From NCBI GenBank assembly GCA_963383645.1, contig OY726561.1:137826227-137890226 (forward strand): DNA of 64,000 nucleotides. The letters run 5' to 3'. The DNA is from Muscardinus avellanarius. Taxonomy: Eukaryota; Chordata; Mammalia; Rodentia; Gliridae. A program made the position numbers and the translations under genes. The stretch's first letter is position 1. Every line of letters starts with the position of its first letter. Positions 1-10,882 of the stretch are shown here, piece after piece. The notes under the pieces were generated by a model. It did not search any database, was not told the DNA's origin, and saw nothing but the letters and a program-made list of their open reading frames with translations.

Positions 1-125
1 TTGATTAATGATGCTCTTTAGGTCTGAGGAATCTTCACTGACCTTTTGTCTAGAAGATCAGTCTAATGGTGGGAGAGGGGTGTTAAGTCTCCCAGTATTA
101 TTGTATTGGGTTTATGTGTGACTTA
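1..125 (-). mobile_element. L1 ORF2 fragment, cut by the window edge
   Basis: Antisense L1 ORF2 sequence: the stretch around tagaagatcagtctaatgg followed by a cccagtattattgtattggg block is typical of the mammalian L1 ORF2 reverse strand. The element runs out of the window to the left. It ends abruptly at about 125, where a transplanted MIR segment begins. It is non-functional. Confidence 0.7.
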
Positions 126-142
126 ATGTCACAAAGAGTTTG

Positions 143-439
143 TGGGTTTGAATTTCGTCTCTGCCATTTACACACCTGTGCAACCTGAGCAAGGTGCTTA
201 AGTTCTGTGGCATTTGGTTTACTTATGTGCTAAGTAGAGATTAAAAACAGCTTCCTTGGGATCTGGCTGTGAACACTAATTCCTGTATGTAAAATGTTAA
301 GAGAATGGGGCCACCTAATGAACTTTTCAGTACCAGCACCATCTTTAGCTATCAGGACCCTTGAGGTCTTGAAATAATTTGAAAGACAAGACCATTTTAG
401 CCTAAAGTAACAAGGGAGAGTTTTGTTGTTTTTGTGAAC
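143..439 (+). repeat. Duplicated MIR-containing segment, copy A
   Basis: About 297 bp, roughly 95% identical by eye to 3281-3578, with one single-base indel. It contains the middle and 3' part of an MIR SINE (gaatttcgtctctgccattt, then the gcaacctgagcaaggtgctt block). This copy sits between L1 fragments, whereas the other copy lies in a longer intact MIR, so this is probably the derived copy. Confidence 0.85.
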
Positions 440-1141
440 GCATAGTATATAACTCAGCAAAAACCAATTTGACAGCATGAATTGGATATTTGGCCCTATC
501 TGAGACTTTACCCTGTTCGTCCATTTACTCCTTAACTTCCCACCTTCCTCAACCTTCACTGTTAAATACAGTGCAACTTGCCCTTGGATATACCAGCTGA
601 CACCTAGAGACTGAAAGAAATCTATCAAAAGCAATAGATACAAATTTCTGAAACCATGAGAAGGAGGAACATCAAGGAAGCAATGAGCTCCCACAGCACA
701 CCACAGTAACAGAAGCGGATACCACAGAATTGCAGAGATCTCCAGAAGGTCAAATCAAGACTGTAACTAGAAGAAATAAAGGATGCGGTCATTGAAGTAA
801 AGGCATGTTCAAACTATAAACAATCGATTAGACCACATGGAGAATAGAATCTCACTCCTAGAAGATGATCACTCCAAAAATAAACACATAATTTATAATT
901 TGTAAAAAACAATTTGACAGCAGGATTTGGGCATTGAAGAAATATGGGCCCATCTTAAAAGAGCTAACCTAAGAATAATTGGCATAGAGGAGAGAAAGGA
1001 AGGTGAAACCAAAGGGATCAACAATCTTTTCAAAGAAGTAATAACAGAAAAATTTCCAAACATGAAGCAAGAGGTCTATACACAGGTACAAGAAACTTAT
1101 AGAAAAAGATCAGAGAAAAGGTTCCCCAGGTCACATAATAA
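440..1141 (+). pseudogene. L1 (or HAL1-type) ORF1 remnant
   Basis: Frames in this stretch resemble L1 ORF1p, the RNA-binding coiled-coil protein of LINE-1. The clearest part is about 927-1130, with the motif KRANLRIIGIEE followed by NNLFKEVITEKFPN and QVQET, matching the conserved RRM and C-terminal region of the family. The upstream part (about 740-900) would encode the coiled coil but is frameshifted. A short similar phrase (caatttgacagca) occurs near 467 and 910. ORF2 does not follow; at about 1142 the sequence switches to a different L1-like block. A half-L1 (HAL1) is the alternative source. It is non-coding today. Confidence 0.6.
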
Positions 1142-1625
1142 TCAGGAGGGTCTGGAGGGTGTGGTAATCTTAGCCACCACTACTCCTTTGCTGGGTTGAA
1201 CTGCAAAATATCAGACCCAGGGAGTTCTTGGCTGCATGAGTCCCTAGGGGCACAATGCTGGGAGTTCTCCTGTGGTCCACTGCAGTTTCACTTCTGATTT
1301 TGGTGTGCACTGATCCCTGCAGGGTATGGTGGGCTCAGGTGCTTCTGGCAAGATGGCATTGCTGCTATGGAACCTGCGGTGGGCAGGTTTCTTTTCTGGT
1401 GTTGATCTCTGCTCTGGATCTCTGGAGGGTGTTGTGACTCGGCTGCTGGAAGTTGTAGCTGGTATTTGTGCAGATGGCTTACAACCTGTTTGATCTGCAG
1501 CTGCTCACTTTAGGCCCTTGTTTTCCTTTCTGTCTCTGGAGTCTGGTGCTATGAGGCATCATGGCGCTACTGTGGTGTCTGCTGCCACAAGGCGGGCGAA
1601 TTTCTTTTCTGCTTTATGATTGGTC
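1142..1625 (-). mobile_element. Probable L1 5'-UTR-like block
   Basis: Moderately GC-rich sequence of alternating CTG/CAG-rich phrases, ending in an ATGGCGCTAC-containing stretch. Read on the minus strand it resembles a rodent L1 leader. It directly abuts the oppositely oriented ORF1 remnant, suggesting a rearranged or 5'-inverted element. The family assignment is inferred from composition and neighbours only. Confidence 0.35.
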
Positions 1626-1871
1626 TTCTAATCTTCTTTTTCTCTGTCTCTTGTATTTATCATTTTTATTCCTCTACTGATAGTATTTTCTGGCTTTGTA
1701 GAATGCTGATTTTGAGGCAACGGAGATCAGGTGTTGGGAGGACTGCTGTGTGCTACCAAAATTAATAATTGTTAGTGACTTACGAAAAAATTCAGTACTT
1801 ATAGGAGCATAGATTTATATGTGGAAACATTCTAGCATGCACATATTGAGACATTTTATATTAATTATTCC

Positions 1872-2112
1872 TTTTATTTTATTATTTATTTATTTATTTA
1901 TTTATTTTTGTATTTTTGTATTGGAGGCCGAACCTAGAGGCATTCTACCTGGGAGCTACACCCCCAGCTCTTTTTATTTTGCAACATGGTCCCATTAAAT
2001 TGCAAAGGGCATGGATAGGTTGCAGAAGTTGGCCTTGAACCTGCCTTCAAAGTGTCTCCTGTCCCAGCCTCCCAAGTACTGGAATTACAGGTGTGCACCA
2101 TCATGCCCAACC
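1872..2112 (-). mobile_element. B1-dID SINE, older subfamily
   Basis: The T-rich tail with TTTA repeats is on the left, then the ID half (ggcattctacctgggagcta), then the B1 half ending in aggtgtgcaccatcatgccc. Several substitutions mark an old copy. Confidence 0.85.
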
Positions 2113-2315
2113 TTATTCCTTATATTTTCTTTCTCATCATCTCCTTAGGATGGGGAGAGAAGACTGCTTTTGAATCTAAAGCTATGTAAAAAGAGTTAGT
2201 TTCCCATTGTTTTAATGTACCCTAATTACTTTAGGGAAAGGCAGCTGAGAGCTAAGACTATTATGTAAAAAATAACCAGGGATGGGCTTGTCTGGCCTCT
2301 GTCCCCAGCTGTCTA

Positions 2316-2577
2316 GTGGGCTCTTGGTTTTCCTTGAAAGGGTTCTGGAAGTCCCTTGAAGTTCTCACCTGTGGTCTCACCTGCCACACTGAGCCTGCCT
2401 TTCACCTTCTCTCTTTGATTCTAATCTACGGGGTAGCTCCTTCTAGTCCTGCCCTGCCACTGCCTGAATGGAACTCTTATGGTATCAGTGGAGCCATTCC
2501 TGTCCAAAGGCTGCTGGAGCTGAGCAAGGGAGTCCTGTTACCAGAGAGTCTGATACTTATGCCCTCTTTTTCTTATC
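2316..2577. other. Unique sequence
   Basis: A 109-codon open frame on + starts at 2316 and runs into the SINE at 2578, taking its last third from the repeat. It has no recognisable domain and I do not regard it as a gene. Confidence 0.5.
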
Positions 2578-2780
2578 TTCTTATACTAGGGATTGAATCC
2601 AGAGGCATTCTACCTCTGAGCCACACCCCCAGCCTGATTATTTAAAAAATTATTTTGACACAAGGTCTTGCTAAGTTGCTGAAGGTCTCATTAAGTTGCT
2701 GAGGCAGACCTTGAACCTGAGATCTTCCTATCTCAACCTCTTAAGCACTGGGATTACTAGAGTGCACCAGCATGCCTAGT
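2578..2780 (-). mobile_element. B1-dID SINE, older subfamily
   Basis: ID half at 2587-2640 (gggattgaatccagaggcat), B1 half to 2780. The B1 half carries a partial internal repetition of the gtctcattaagttgctga phrase, common in the older copies here. Confidence 0.85.
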
Positions 2781-3230
2781 GACTAATGTCCTCTTGATAA
2801 CTCACAGAGATTCTAAACAAATGCTGATATATCATTGATATACTTGCTTATTGCAACCTTTTACTCATTCAGAGTTAAGTTTACAGAACAATCAGGAGGA
2901 GAGTGACATGCTCTTCTTGTGGGTGTTCCCATGGTTCGGTGCCTGAGCTCCTGTCCTGGAATCACATCCTCTTCCTCCTCTCTCCTGGGTCCTCAGATCC
3001 TCAAGACTTGTCCTGAGAAAGCCCAAATCCCACAGTGAACACAACTTGGGACTCTTGCCAGCCTCCTGCTACCCTATTAATGAAGCCCAATTGGCAATTA
3101 GTTTAAAAAATTAAGCAGCTCTGCCTGTTCTCTTTGAAGAAAAACTTTACAAAGAAGGTGGGCCACAGTCCCTGTTTCCAGAAGATCCTTAAGTGTCCTA
3201 GTAGGAAGGCTGTCTCAAACAGTGCCCTCT
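2781..3230. other. Unique sequence
   Basis: No repeat, exon or RNA gene recognised. It is the immediate left context of the native MIR copy that starts near 3255. Confidence 0.5.
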
Positions 3231-3254
3231 GGATGAATCTCACACCAGATGCTT

Positions 3255-3578
3255 CCCAGCTTGGGTTTTGGAGTCAAACCTGGGTTTGAATTTCGTCTCT
3301 GCCATTTACACACCTGTGCAACCTGAGCAAGGTGCTTAAGTTCTGTGACATTTGGTTTACTTATGTGCTAAGTAGAGATTAAAAACAGCTTCCTTGGGAT
3401 CTGGCTGTGAACACTAATTCCTTTATGTAAAATGTTAAGGAAATGCGACCACCTAATGAACTTTTCAGTACCAGCACCAGTCTTTAGCTATCAGGACCCT
3501 TGAGGTCTTGAAATAATTGGAAAGAAAAGACCATTCTAGGCTAAAATAACAAGGGAGAGTTTTGTTGATTTTGTGAAC
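3255..3578 (+). mobile_element. MIR SINE; source copy B of the duplication
   Basis: MIR signature: tttggagtcaaacctgggtt, then the gcaacctgagcaaggtgctt core. Bases 3281-3578 are the counterpart of 143-439. The MIR extends upstream of the duplicated part here but not at the other locus, so this is taken as the ancestral position. Confidence 0.75.
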
Positions 3579-3679
3579 TTAAAGGAAAGTCAGAAAACAG
3601 GGTACTTCAAGGTATAAAATTTGGAGATTTAGTATATAGTTTATGCTATCTATGGCATGGATTTTTTATTCACTGATTT

Positions 3680-3882
3680 GTTTTGTGGCACTGGGGATAA
3701 AACCTAGGGACATTCTACTGCTGAACTCTATCCCTAGCCTTACTTCATTCTTATTTGGAAGCAAGGTCTCACCAAGTTGCAGAGAGTCTCACTAAGTTGC
3801 TAAGGTTAGCCTTGAGCCTGTGATCTTCTTGTCCCAGCTTCCCAAGTGTTGAGATTACAAGTGTGTGCTACCACACTGGACT
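3680..3882 (-). mobile_element. B1-dID SINE, older subfamily
   Basis: ID half begins gtggcactggggataaaacc; B1 half ends gtgtgctaccacactgg. Heavily substituted. Confidence 0.85.
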
Positions 3883-3890
3883 ATGCTTTG

Positions 3891-4120
3891 GACTTAAATG
3901 TTCCCCTAGATGGGAAGGGGAAGATGGAAAAATTTCAATGTACATGATGTGTACTCACAAATATCAACCACTAAGCCAATCATGAGAAGGAGGGAGGGAG
4001 GAGGGAATGGGGAGGAAATTGAGGAAGGGCTAAATGAGTGATGTGTTCATGTATGCCTTCGCCATCTTGTATTTCATTAAGATGTACAACTACGATGCAC
4101 CAATACAAAATTAAAAAAAG
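3891..4120 (+). mobile_element. L1 3'-UTR fragment, purine-rich type
   Basis: G-rich polypurine block (3990-4035), then atgtacaactacgatgcacc and an A-rich tail at 4108. It is the same ~190-bp 3' module as the minus-strand copy at 6699-6890 and the 3' end of the composite element at 30454-32856. Confidence 0.75.
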
Positions 4121-4270
4121 AATGTCCCCCTAGGCCTCATGGAGACACGGCAGCTATGTTGGAGCAAGGCTTGGTTGTTGAGGCCTTGGGGATTATATAT
4201 GGTCCTTCCTCCCTCTGCTCTCTCTCTCTTGCTTCCAGCCTCATAGATGTGAGAGCAGAGCCATTGTATA

Positions 4271-4319
<49 letters not shown>

Positions 4320-4522
4320 CCTCCCTCCCTCCCTCCCTCCCTCTCTCTCCTTCCTTCCCCCACCATGCTCTGAGCTCTGTAGACTTCACTTGGCCTGACG
4401 TGGATGGAACCTCTGAAATCTCCATAACTGTGAGCAAATAAGTCATCTTCCTATAGGATGTTGTAATTTTTTTTCCCGGGGTGAGGTCGCAGTGGTGATA
4501 ATGCTGACTGAAACATCATACA
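4121..4522 (+). mobile_element. MaLR-type LTR with microsatellite expansion
   Basis: ERVL-MaLR LTR end: ctctgaaatctccataactg, then gtgagcaaataagtcatctt (poly-A signal region) and a terminal gatgttgtaa...gataatgctgactgaaac block. The pyrimidine stretch normal for this LTR has expanded into (TC)n and (CCCT)n at 4275-4354. The 5' part is lost. Confidence 0.6.
4275..4354. repeat. (TC)n/(CCTC)n microsatellite
   Basis: About 40 bp of CT dinucleotides followed by about 35 bp of CCCT units, inside the MaLR LTR. It gives spurious serine/leucine-rich or arginine/glutamate-rich frames on the two strands. Confidence 0.95.
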
Positions 4523-4745
4523 AAATCCTTTTTCTCCACCAAAAGAATGGGAGGAGGATACCCCTAGATGGACTGGAACAAATTAGCTGGCCACTGTACC
4601 TTTAGCCTGGAAGGTACTCTTCTTTGAGTTGCCAGATGTAGCAAATAAAAATACAGGACACAAATTAAATTTTGCATTCTGGGTAAATGGCAAACAATTT
4701 TGTCAAGTCAAGCAGTCTGCTAATGTAAATGTTACATATGGATGT

Positions 4746-5180
4746 TGTTACGGGTTGGATATAGAATGCCCTCCACACAAGCGCATGTGTTAACAATGAG
4801 GAAATGTTCAGAGGTGAAATAATTGACTCATGGCTCTAGTCTCATCTGTGGATAAATCCACTGGTGGATTAATGACTTGAATGGACGTATTGGGTGGTAA
4901 CTGTAGGCAGGTAGGATGGGGCTAAAGGAGGTGGGCCACTGGAGGTGTGGCTTTGACTGCATCTGTTCCTGGTTCCTTCCTAGAGTTCTCTCTGCTTCTT
5001 GGTTGCCCTGAGCTGAGCATATTTCCTCTCCCACACCCTGCCACCATGATATTTCTGTCTTGGAGTGGTCCAACTATGGACTGAACCTTTGAAATTGTGA
5101 GCCAAATAATCTTTTTTTCTTTTAATTTGTTGTTGTTAGATATTTTGGTCTCTGTGGTAAAGTAAAGCTAACTAACACAT
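4746..5180 (+). mobile_element. MaLR-type LTR
   Basis: Near-complete LTR: opening ggttggatatagaatgccct, middle gtgggccactggaggtgtgg, the actatggactgaacctttga phrase, then gagccaaataatctt and a terminal aagctaactaacaca. It is solitary; no internal region is visible. Confidence 0.75.
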
Positions 5181-5181
5181 A

Positions 5182-5993
5182 TGTCTGGTAGAACCAGAGC
5201 CCTTCTCCTTTTCTTTGTGAGATCTTTCCTTCATCTGAATTTTTGCCAGACATTTTGATGGATGGCTTTGTCTTCAGTGTTCATGTTGAAAGATAAGTAA
5301 CAATTCATTTTGAGTTCAGAGTTCTTATCTTGTTGTAAGAAAAAATCTTCTAAAATAAAACTGGAATGCGGCTTATAATGAGGCTGCTCTGCCTAACAGA
5401 TGAGGGGATGCTGGTTGGAGGTCTTTTACCTGGCTCAAATCCTGAGCATTACTATAATCCATACCACTTAAATAGACAGCTCAGAATGTTCCAGATTTTG
5501 TGGCTGAAGCCGGTTCAAGGAAGCACTTGATAAATAGTGGTGGCTATTAATATTTGCCCCTGTATCATCTGGATCTGCTAATCACCTGGAACCATCTGTT
5601 CCAGTTCCACTGAGTGAGAAGCTTTGATGGAAATACCCTTTAATCACAACTGGGGCTCTAGGGAGTGTGATTGATGGCAACTAGTTGACAGTATTTCTTT
5701 GGGAAACTGTATTACTTTGGGATAATCACAGAACCATGAGTAAATCATACACCCCTTCCCATTTTATTAATAATGAGAGCCACAGAGACATGCAGTAATT
5801 GCTACAGTGTCTTGTTTCTCTTTCTGGGCAGCTGGCCTGTGTTTTGGAGGAGGCAGCTCAGTTTTGGTGGTGGCAGTAACCCTTCATCTCTCCAATGGGA
5901 AGATGGAGGCTTGGAGCTTCCTGAGGGCCTTGCAGTGGCCACCTGCCTTCACATAGCAATGTCTTTCCTGACTGTGTGGGAAGCAGAATTGTT
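5182..5993. other. Unique sequence
   Basis: About 0.8 kb with no recognisable repeat. The frame at 5773-6102 (109 codons, +) runs into the SINE at 6011 and has no domain, so it is not called. Confidence 0.5.
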
Positions 5994-6208
5994 AAAAAAT
6001 CATGGAGGGGGCCAGGCATGGTGGCTCACGCTTGTAATCCCTGCACTTGGGAGGCGGAGACCGGAGGATCACACAGGTTCGAAGCCAGCCGTGCTGGCTT
6101 AAGAGACCCTGTTTCCAAATAAAAAAATATAAAATAGGTCTGGGAGTATAGCCCAGAGGTAGAAGGGCTTCCAGGAACCCCAGTACCATAAAAAAAATCA
6201 TGGAGGGG
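5994..6208 (+). mobile_element. Young B1-dID SINE with target-site duplication
   Basis: The SINE body is 6012-6191, with the young-subfamily marks gtgctggcttaagagaccct and ggcttccaggaaccccagta. An ~17-bp direct repeat ending in atcatggaggggg flanks it (5994-6011 and 6191-6209), showing a recent, intact insertion. Confidence 0.92.
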
Positions 6209-6209
6209 G

Positions 6210-6637
6210 AGGAAGGGTTGTGGATACACTGATCAAAGGGCACAAACGTTTAGCTAGGCAGGAGAAATAAGTTCAAAATCTCTTGTACATCCTGTTGACT
6301 ACAAGTCAATAGAAATGTATTGTATACTTATGTAAAAGATGATAAAATGTATTTTAAGTATTCTCATCACAAAAAATGTATGTGAAGCATTGCAGATGTT
6401 ACTATGCCTGATATAGGCATTTCACAAATATATATAGATATATATTAAAACATAAATATGTGTAATTAATGCTATGCACATATACATAGTTTTTGTCCAT
6501 TAAAATACATATATAAACATTTATACGTATATATACCCAAATTTAAAGCCTCTTTGAAGTTTGCAAAAGTCAGTCGTGAACTTTGAATTTGTAGGGTCTT
6601 AAAAGACTCCTCATATGTTTTTTTCTCTTGTGGCTTC
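6210..6637. other. AT-rich unique sequence
   Basis: TA-rich stretch with several atatat/atacat runs around 6425-6535. No gene or repeat family recognised. Confidence 0.5.
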
Positions 6638-6698
6638 ACAGTGATGCTGTCATCCCCATTTCTCAGAGGAGTGTAAGTAAGGACTTCCTCAGGTAGTT
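6638..6698 (-). mobile_element. MIR fragment
   Basis: Short antisense MIR piece: tcatccccatttctcagagg followed by a degenerate aggacttcctcaggtagtta. Confidence 0.4.
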
Positions 6699-6890
6699 AA
6701 TTTTTTTGGGGGGTGCATTGTAGTCATACATCTTAATGGACTACGAGATGGTGGAGGCAGACATGCACACCTCACTCATTTAACCCTTCCCCAATCCCCA
6801 CCTCATTCCCTCCTCCTCCCTCCTTCTCATGTTTGGCTTAGTGATTGACTTTGATATGTTTGTGAATGTACATCATGTGGGATTGAAATT
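6699..6890 (-). mobile_element. L1 3'-UTR fragment, purine-rich type
   Basis: T-rich start, then gtgcattgtagtcatacatc, a pyrimidine-rich block (6790-6825, G-rich on the minus strand) and tgaatgtacatcatgtggg. Counterpart of 3891-4120 in the opposite orientation. Confidence 0.75.
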
Positions 6891-6900
6891 TAGATTATTG

Positions 6901-7091
6901 ATCTGGGTGTGGTGGTGCATGCCTGTAACCTCAGTACTTGGCAGGCTGAGATGTGAGGATCTCAGGTTGGCGGCCAGCATCAACAATGTAGTGAGACCAT
7001 TTCAAAAATAAAAATGGCTGGGTGTATAGCTCAGAGGGAGAACGCCCCTGGGTTAAATCCCCAGCACCAAAACAAAACAAAACAAAACAAA
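6901..7091 (+). mobile_element. B1-dID SINE, older subfamily
   Basis: B1 half from 6901, ID half from 7016 (gctgggtgtatagctcagag), tail of CAAAA units. Confidence 0.88.
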
Positions 7092-7111
7092 GCAAAAAAC
7101 ACTTGATCAGC

Positions 7112-7710
7112 AGATCACTTGACCAGCAGATCAGGCCACATTCTAGCTTAATGCCTTGACATACTTTTGTGGTCACCCGATAGGAGAGCGAAATTTATTT
7201 TCTCAGCACTTCAAAAACCATTTTATGATTGCCAAGGAAGGTGGCATTTCTATTCAGGCCAATATTTAGATGAAGTCACCATGGAAATGGACAAATATCA
7301 CATATTATGCACCTGTCTTCCGGCTGGTTATTGAAGAAATTACCGGTGCACTCTTGCTAATCTCACAAGACAGGTCTAATCTCTGCTGTCAGTCTGCACA
7401 GGTTTTACTTTATAAAATAACTTTTCTCCACTGAACCTATGCTGGCCAACATGGAACATTAAACACATGTGTCTTGAATACTTGAAATGTGGCTATTCTG
7501 AATTGAGGCATGTTATCCCCTCTCCATCGTGGGGTGGCATTTATCCATGGAATGTGTCTCTCCCATGGAGCCCAAACTGTCCCCATAAGCTTCCTCCTGT
7601 TTGTCTCTTTCCTTCCTCCTCTTCCTACCTCTCTGCTTTCTAAATCGTCTCTTTTGAGCTCTTATCCAGGCATCTCCTTTACTCTTTGCTTCCTTAAAAA
7701 TCTACTCATT
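7112..7710. other. Unique sequence
   Basis: About 0.6 kb, pyrimidine-rich at the right end (7590-7690). Nothing recognised. Confidence 0.5.
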
Positions 7711-7711
7711 T

Positions 7712-7942
7712 GATCATTTATTTATTTATGTATTTATGTTTTTATTTATACTTTTATTTATTTATTTTGGGGGTACTGGAGATTGAACTCAGAGGCATTA
7801 TACCTCTGAGATACATGCCCGGGCATTTTTAAAAATTGGAAACAGGGTCTCCTAGGTTGCTGAGACTGGCCTCAGACCTGCAGTCCTCCTGGCTCAGCCT
7901 CTCAAGTTATGGGGATTAGAGGTATGCACCACCATGCCCTGC
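7712..7942 (-). mobile_element. B1-dID SINE with expanded TTTA tail
   Basis: The tail has expanded to ATTT-type repeats (7715-7768); ID half 7769-7825, B1 half to 7942 (caccaccatgccctgcat). Confidence 0.85.
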
Positions 7943-7944
7943 AT

Positions 7945-10134
7945 ACTGATTTTAAAAGCTCAAATAAACCATCACTTCCTCTGTGAGACAGTCTTAGAAC
8001 CACTCTCATCTATTAGTTAAAGACCTTTTGTTCTAAGTAATGGCAATTATCTGTTTTCCTGTTTTTCTTCCACATTAGGCTGTGAACAGATAGCTCGTGG
8101 GGCCTGGTGCTCCTGCTTTTATATGGCTGGACCTACTCCACCTCCAAGCCATATAAAAACTAAAATAAATACCTTTAGGAAGAAAAGGCCCGCATGTACT
8201 TCTAATTCCTAAACACAGCTCAATTTTATTTGGTTGGTTGATGTCTCCTTCCTTTCTGGGTGGACATATTCTTGCAGAGAGTGGACTATCTGTTCTGTCC
8301 TGGGGGCAAGGCACTCCGTATGAGTGATTTGCAGGTCTGCCATGAGCTATATTACAAATTAAAATCCTTTAATTCGACACGGCTGCCAAATGGAGATCCC
8401 TTTTATTTGGTGGCCAACATTATTGCTATTGGTTGTGGCTTCTCACTCTGCTTTTTGCTTTAGAGTTCCTATTAGCATATTTTTCTACAAAATTCTGTCT
8501 TCCAATCATCGGATAAGTTTGAAAATGATATTTTTCTTGACTCCAGAATGCAGAACAATTTGCAGTATTCACACCTCTTTATAGCACACAGTACAAACAA
8601 TCTATTTTCCCAGTAAAAACAAATTCTTCATTCACTGAGAATGCCACACTCTTTCTTCTCAGCGAAGATAGTGATCTGAGCTGGTACCACTTTCCCCAAA
8701 CGAGAATGAAGAATTGTAGGCATCTCGCCGCTGCATTACTATGGATTCGTTTTGGCTAGCGCTTTCAGATCTCTCTTCCTTAAGTATGGTTATGACAATT
8801 CCCCATTTTCTCATTTAAGGGAGCATCTTTTAGCCAGTTACTTGCTGTGAATATGATGATGGATATTTAGGTATTATGAAACAAACATCATGGGGTTGGT
8901 ATATAAAGTAAACATTATGAGTTATCTTCCCTTAGTCCTTGCTGAGAGAACCCCACTGTAATTCCTGGCAGAACTATGCCAGCTCCAATAGAACACTTGT
9001 GATTAATGTAAACATATCATGACTTTCCTGTGGGAGTCCATTGCTCTGCCTCCCCAGAACTTTGGGGTCGAGATTGTCAGTGTGCTAAAGAGATGATTCT
9101 CTAACTTGGCGTTGTGGTCCCTATTGCTTTCTTGCCTTGGAACTTTCAGGTAAAAAACCTGTAGAAGAAAGAAAAGAAAACAAATCCTTAGGACTGTCAT
9201 GGTTCTTGAAGACACATTTGAGTGATAGAACCAGGCAGGATCCTACCTCTGAGCTTGTTATATAAACAGTAAACGTCTCTTGAATTTTAAGCCAGTGTCC
9301 GTTCCTTTTGGTTACTTGAAGCCTGATGCACACTGTCTGATGCAATACAAGTGGACATCATTTTTCACGTCTCTAATAGCCAGGAACTCAGACCCAGAGC
9401 AGGGGACCAGTTCCTGATTGTCTGTGAGGTGGTCCTCTAAAGCATGTTGTCTTCTCTTCTGCCCAAGCATACACTACTGTTGTCTCAGAAAGCCTCTTGC
9501 CTTCATTTGCATTTGGACTGTGTTCTTTCCTTTACTTTCTAGCTTCTTCTAAGAGCTTTTAGTTTTCATTTTTCCAGGAAAGGTTGGGTAGCAGGCGAGC
9601 TTGCTTCTACCCCAGCACTAGAGTAAATACTTTGCTTTACTTGTCTAATTGTATGGGTATCTCTTCGGCCCAGAGCAGTGTTATCACAGAAATAGAATGA
9701 GAGCCACGTATGCCATTTAAAACTTTCTAGAAGGCAGAAGTGCATGCACATTACCTTAATAGTATTGCAAGCTTTGTGATGGTTGGAGTAGAAGGTAATT
9801 CTATGAAAAAGAAAAGTTATGTCTCAGGAAGAAAGTGTTTTGCATTGCTTTCATTTTAAACTTTAAATAAGTAATGATGCAATACAATTAAAATTTTAGT
9901 TTCTCCACAGCACTGTCATATTTTATGGGCTCAGTAGCCACATGTACATAGCTTAGGTCTATTCTCTGCATCTCTTGAAGGCCAGAATCAGGTCCTACTG
10001 GGTCTTGCCTCAGTTAGTACCTGCTGCTGGATTCCTTCCTGTGTCCCCCAGACTGCGTTCAGTGCCCCTCATGTATACTTTTACAGTCCACTGCGCTGAC
10101 TTCTGCAGTGACAGGCTTACACACCTTGCACCGT
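7945..10134. other. 2.2-kb repeat-poor unique block
   Basis: One of the longest stretches without a recognisable mobile element. Open frames are all below 80 codons and show no domain. It includes a perfect 12-bp inverted repeat (8117-8128 and 8147-8158). Such SINE-free blocks can hold conserved regulatory DNA, but nothing here proves it. Confidence 0.5.
8117..8158. repeat. Perfect 12-bp inverted repeat
   Basis: Arms ttttatatggct and agccatataaaa, separated by 18 nt. It could form a small hairpin; no function is implied. Confidence 0.7.
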
Positions 10135-10262
10135 GACAACTTATAACCTTGTCTAGAGGTCCCTTGCAGGCGTGGACTGTTTTAGTTCATTTATATGTAT
10201 CCTGGGCTCAGAACACGGCTGAACATACCCTTGGAATTTATTACATGTTTATTGATTGTTAA
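10135..10262 (+). mobile_element. L2 3'-end fragment
   Basis: Matches the ancient L2 3' pattern: tagaggtcccttgcaggc, tggactgtttt, and a terminal cagaacacggctgaaca followed by a ttattgattg phrase. Confidence 0.5.
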
Positions 10263-10277
10263 AACTTATTTTAAAAA

Positions 10278-10492
10278 AAAGATGTTTATGAGCCAGGCGT
10301 GGTGGCGCACGCTTGTAATCCCTGTGCTTGGAAGTCGGAGACAGGAGTATTGTGCAGGTTCGAAGCCATCTGTGCTGGCTTAAGAGACCCTGTTTCCAAA
10401 TAAAAAAGTATAATAATGGGTCTGGGAGTGTAGCCCGGAAGTAGAAGGGTTTCCAGGAACTCCTGTACCACCAAAAAACCAAAAATGTTTAT
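10278..10492 (+). mobile_element. Young B1-dID SINE with target-site duplication
   Basis: Body 10291-10478, with gtgctggcttaagagaccct and the aggaactcctgtaccacc end. A gatgtttatg/aatgtttatg direct repeat flanks it (10282-10290 and 10484-10493). Confidence 0.9.
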
Positions 10493-10514
10493 GGAGAGTT
10501 TTAAAAATCACGTC

Positions 10515-10630
10515 ATAACTTCCTTGAGTGTAGGCCTCGTGACTTCAGCCCCTGGTCATGAATCTTATTTGTGGCCTCTTAGTATAATGCTTAGTGCACA
10601 GACACTATGTAGACACTCCCTCAGTGCTTG
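10515..10630 (+). mobile_element. L2 3'-end fragment
   Basis: Degenerate L2 phrase order: cttccttgagtgtaggcc ... ataatgcttagtgcacagac ... agacactccctcagtgctt. Confidence 0.45.
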
Positions 10631-10670
10631 CTGAGCCACTATTGCAGTCTGTCATGACCCCAAGATTGGC

Positions 10671-10845
10671 AGCTTCCTTCCTTCCTTCCATCCATCCATC
10701 CATCCATCCATCCATCCATCCATCCTTCCTTCCTTCCTTTCCTCCTCCTCCTCCTCCTCCTCCTCCTTCTTCTTCTTCTTTTTCTTCTTCTTCTTCTTCT
10801 TCTTCTTCTTCTTCTTCTTCTTCTTCTTCTTCTTCTTCTTCTTCT

Positions 10846-10879
<34 letters not shown>
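10671..10879. repeat. Compound polypyrimidine microsatellite
   Basis: Successive blocks on +: (CTTC), (CATC), (CTTC), (CTC), (CTT) and (CT). Bases 10723-10879 are pure pyrimidine (157 nt). It lies directly against the tail end of the minus-strand SINE that starts at 10880, so it probably grew from that tail. It produces long poly-serine and poly-arginine frames that are not genes. Confidence 0.97.

Positions 10880-10882
<3 letters not shown>

Noticed and set aside
3891..4120. Separate novel element
   Set aside because: Best explained as a 5'-truncated L1 3' UTR; it is useful only as the match for the composite element's 3' end.
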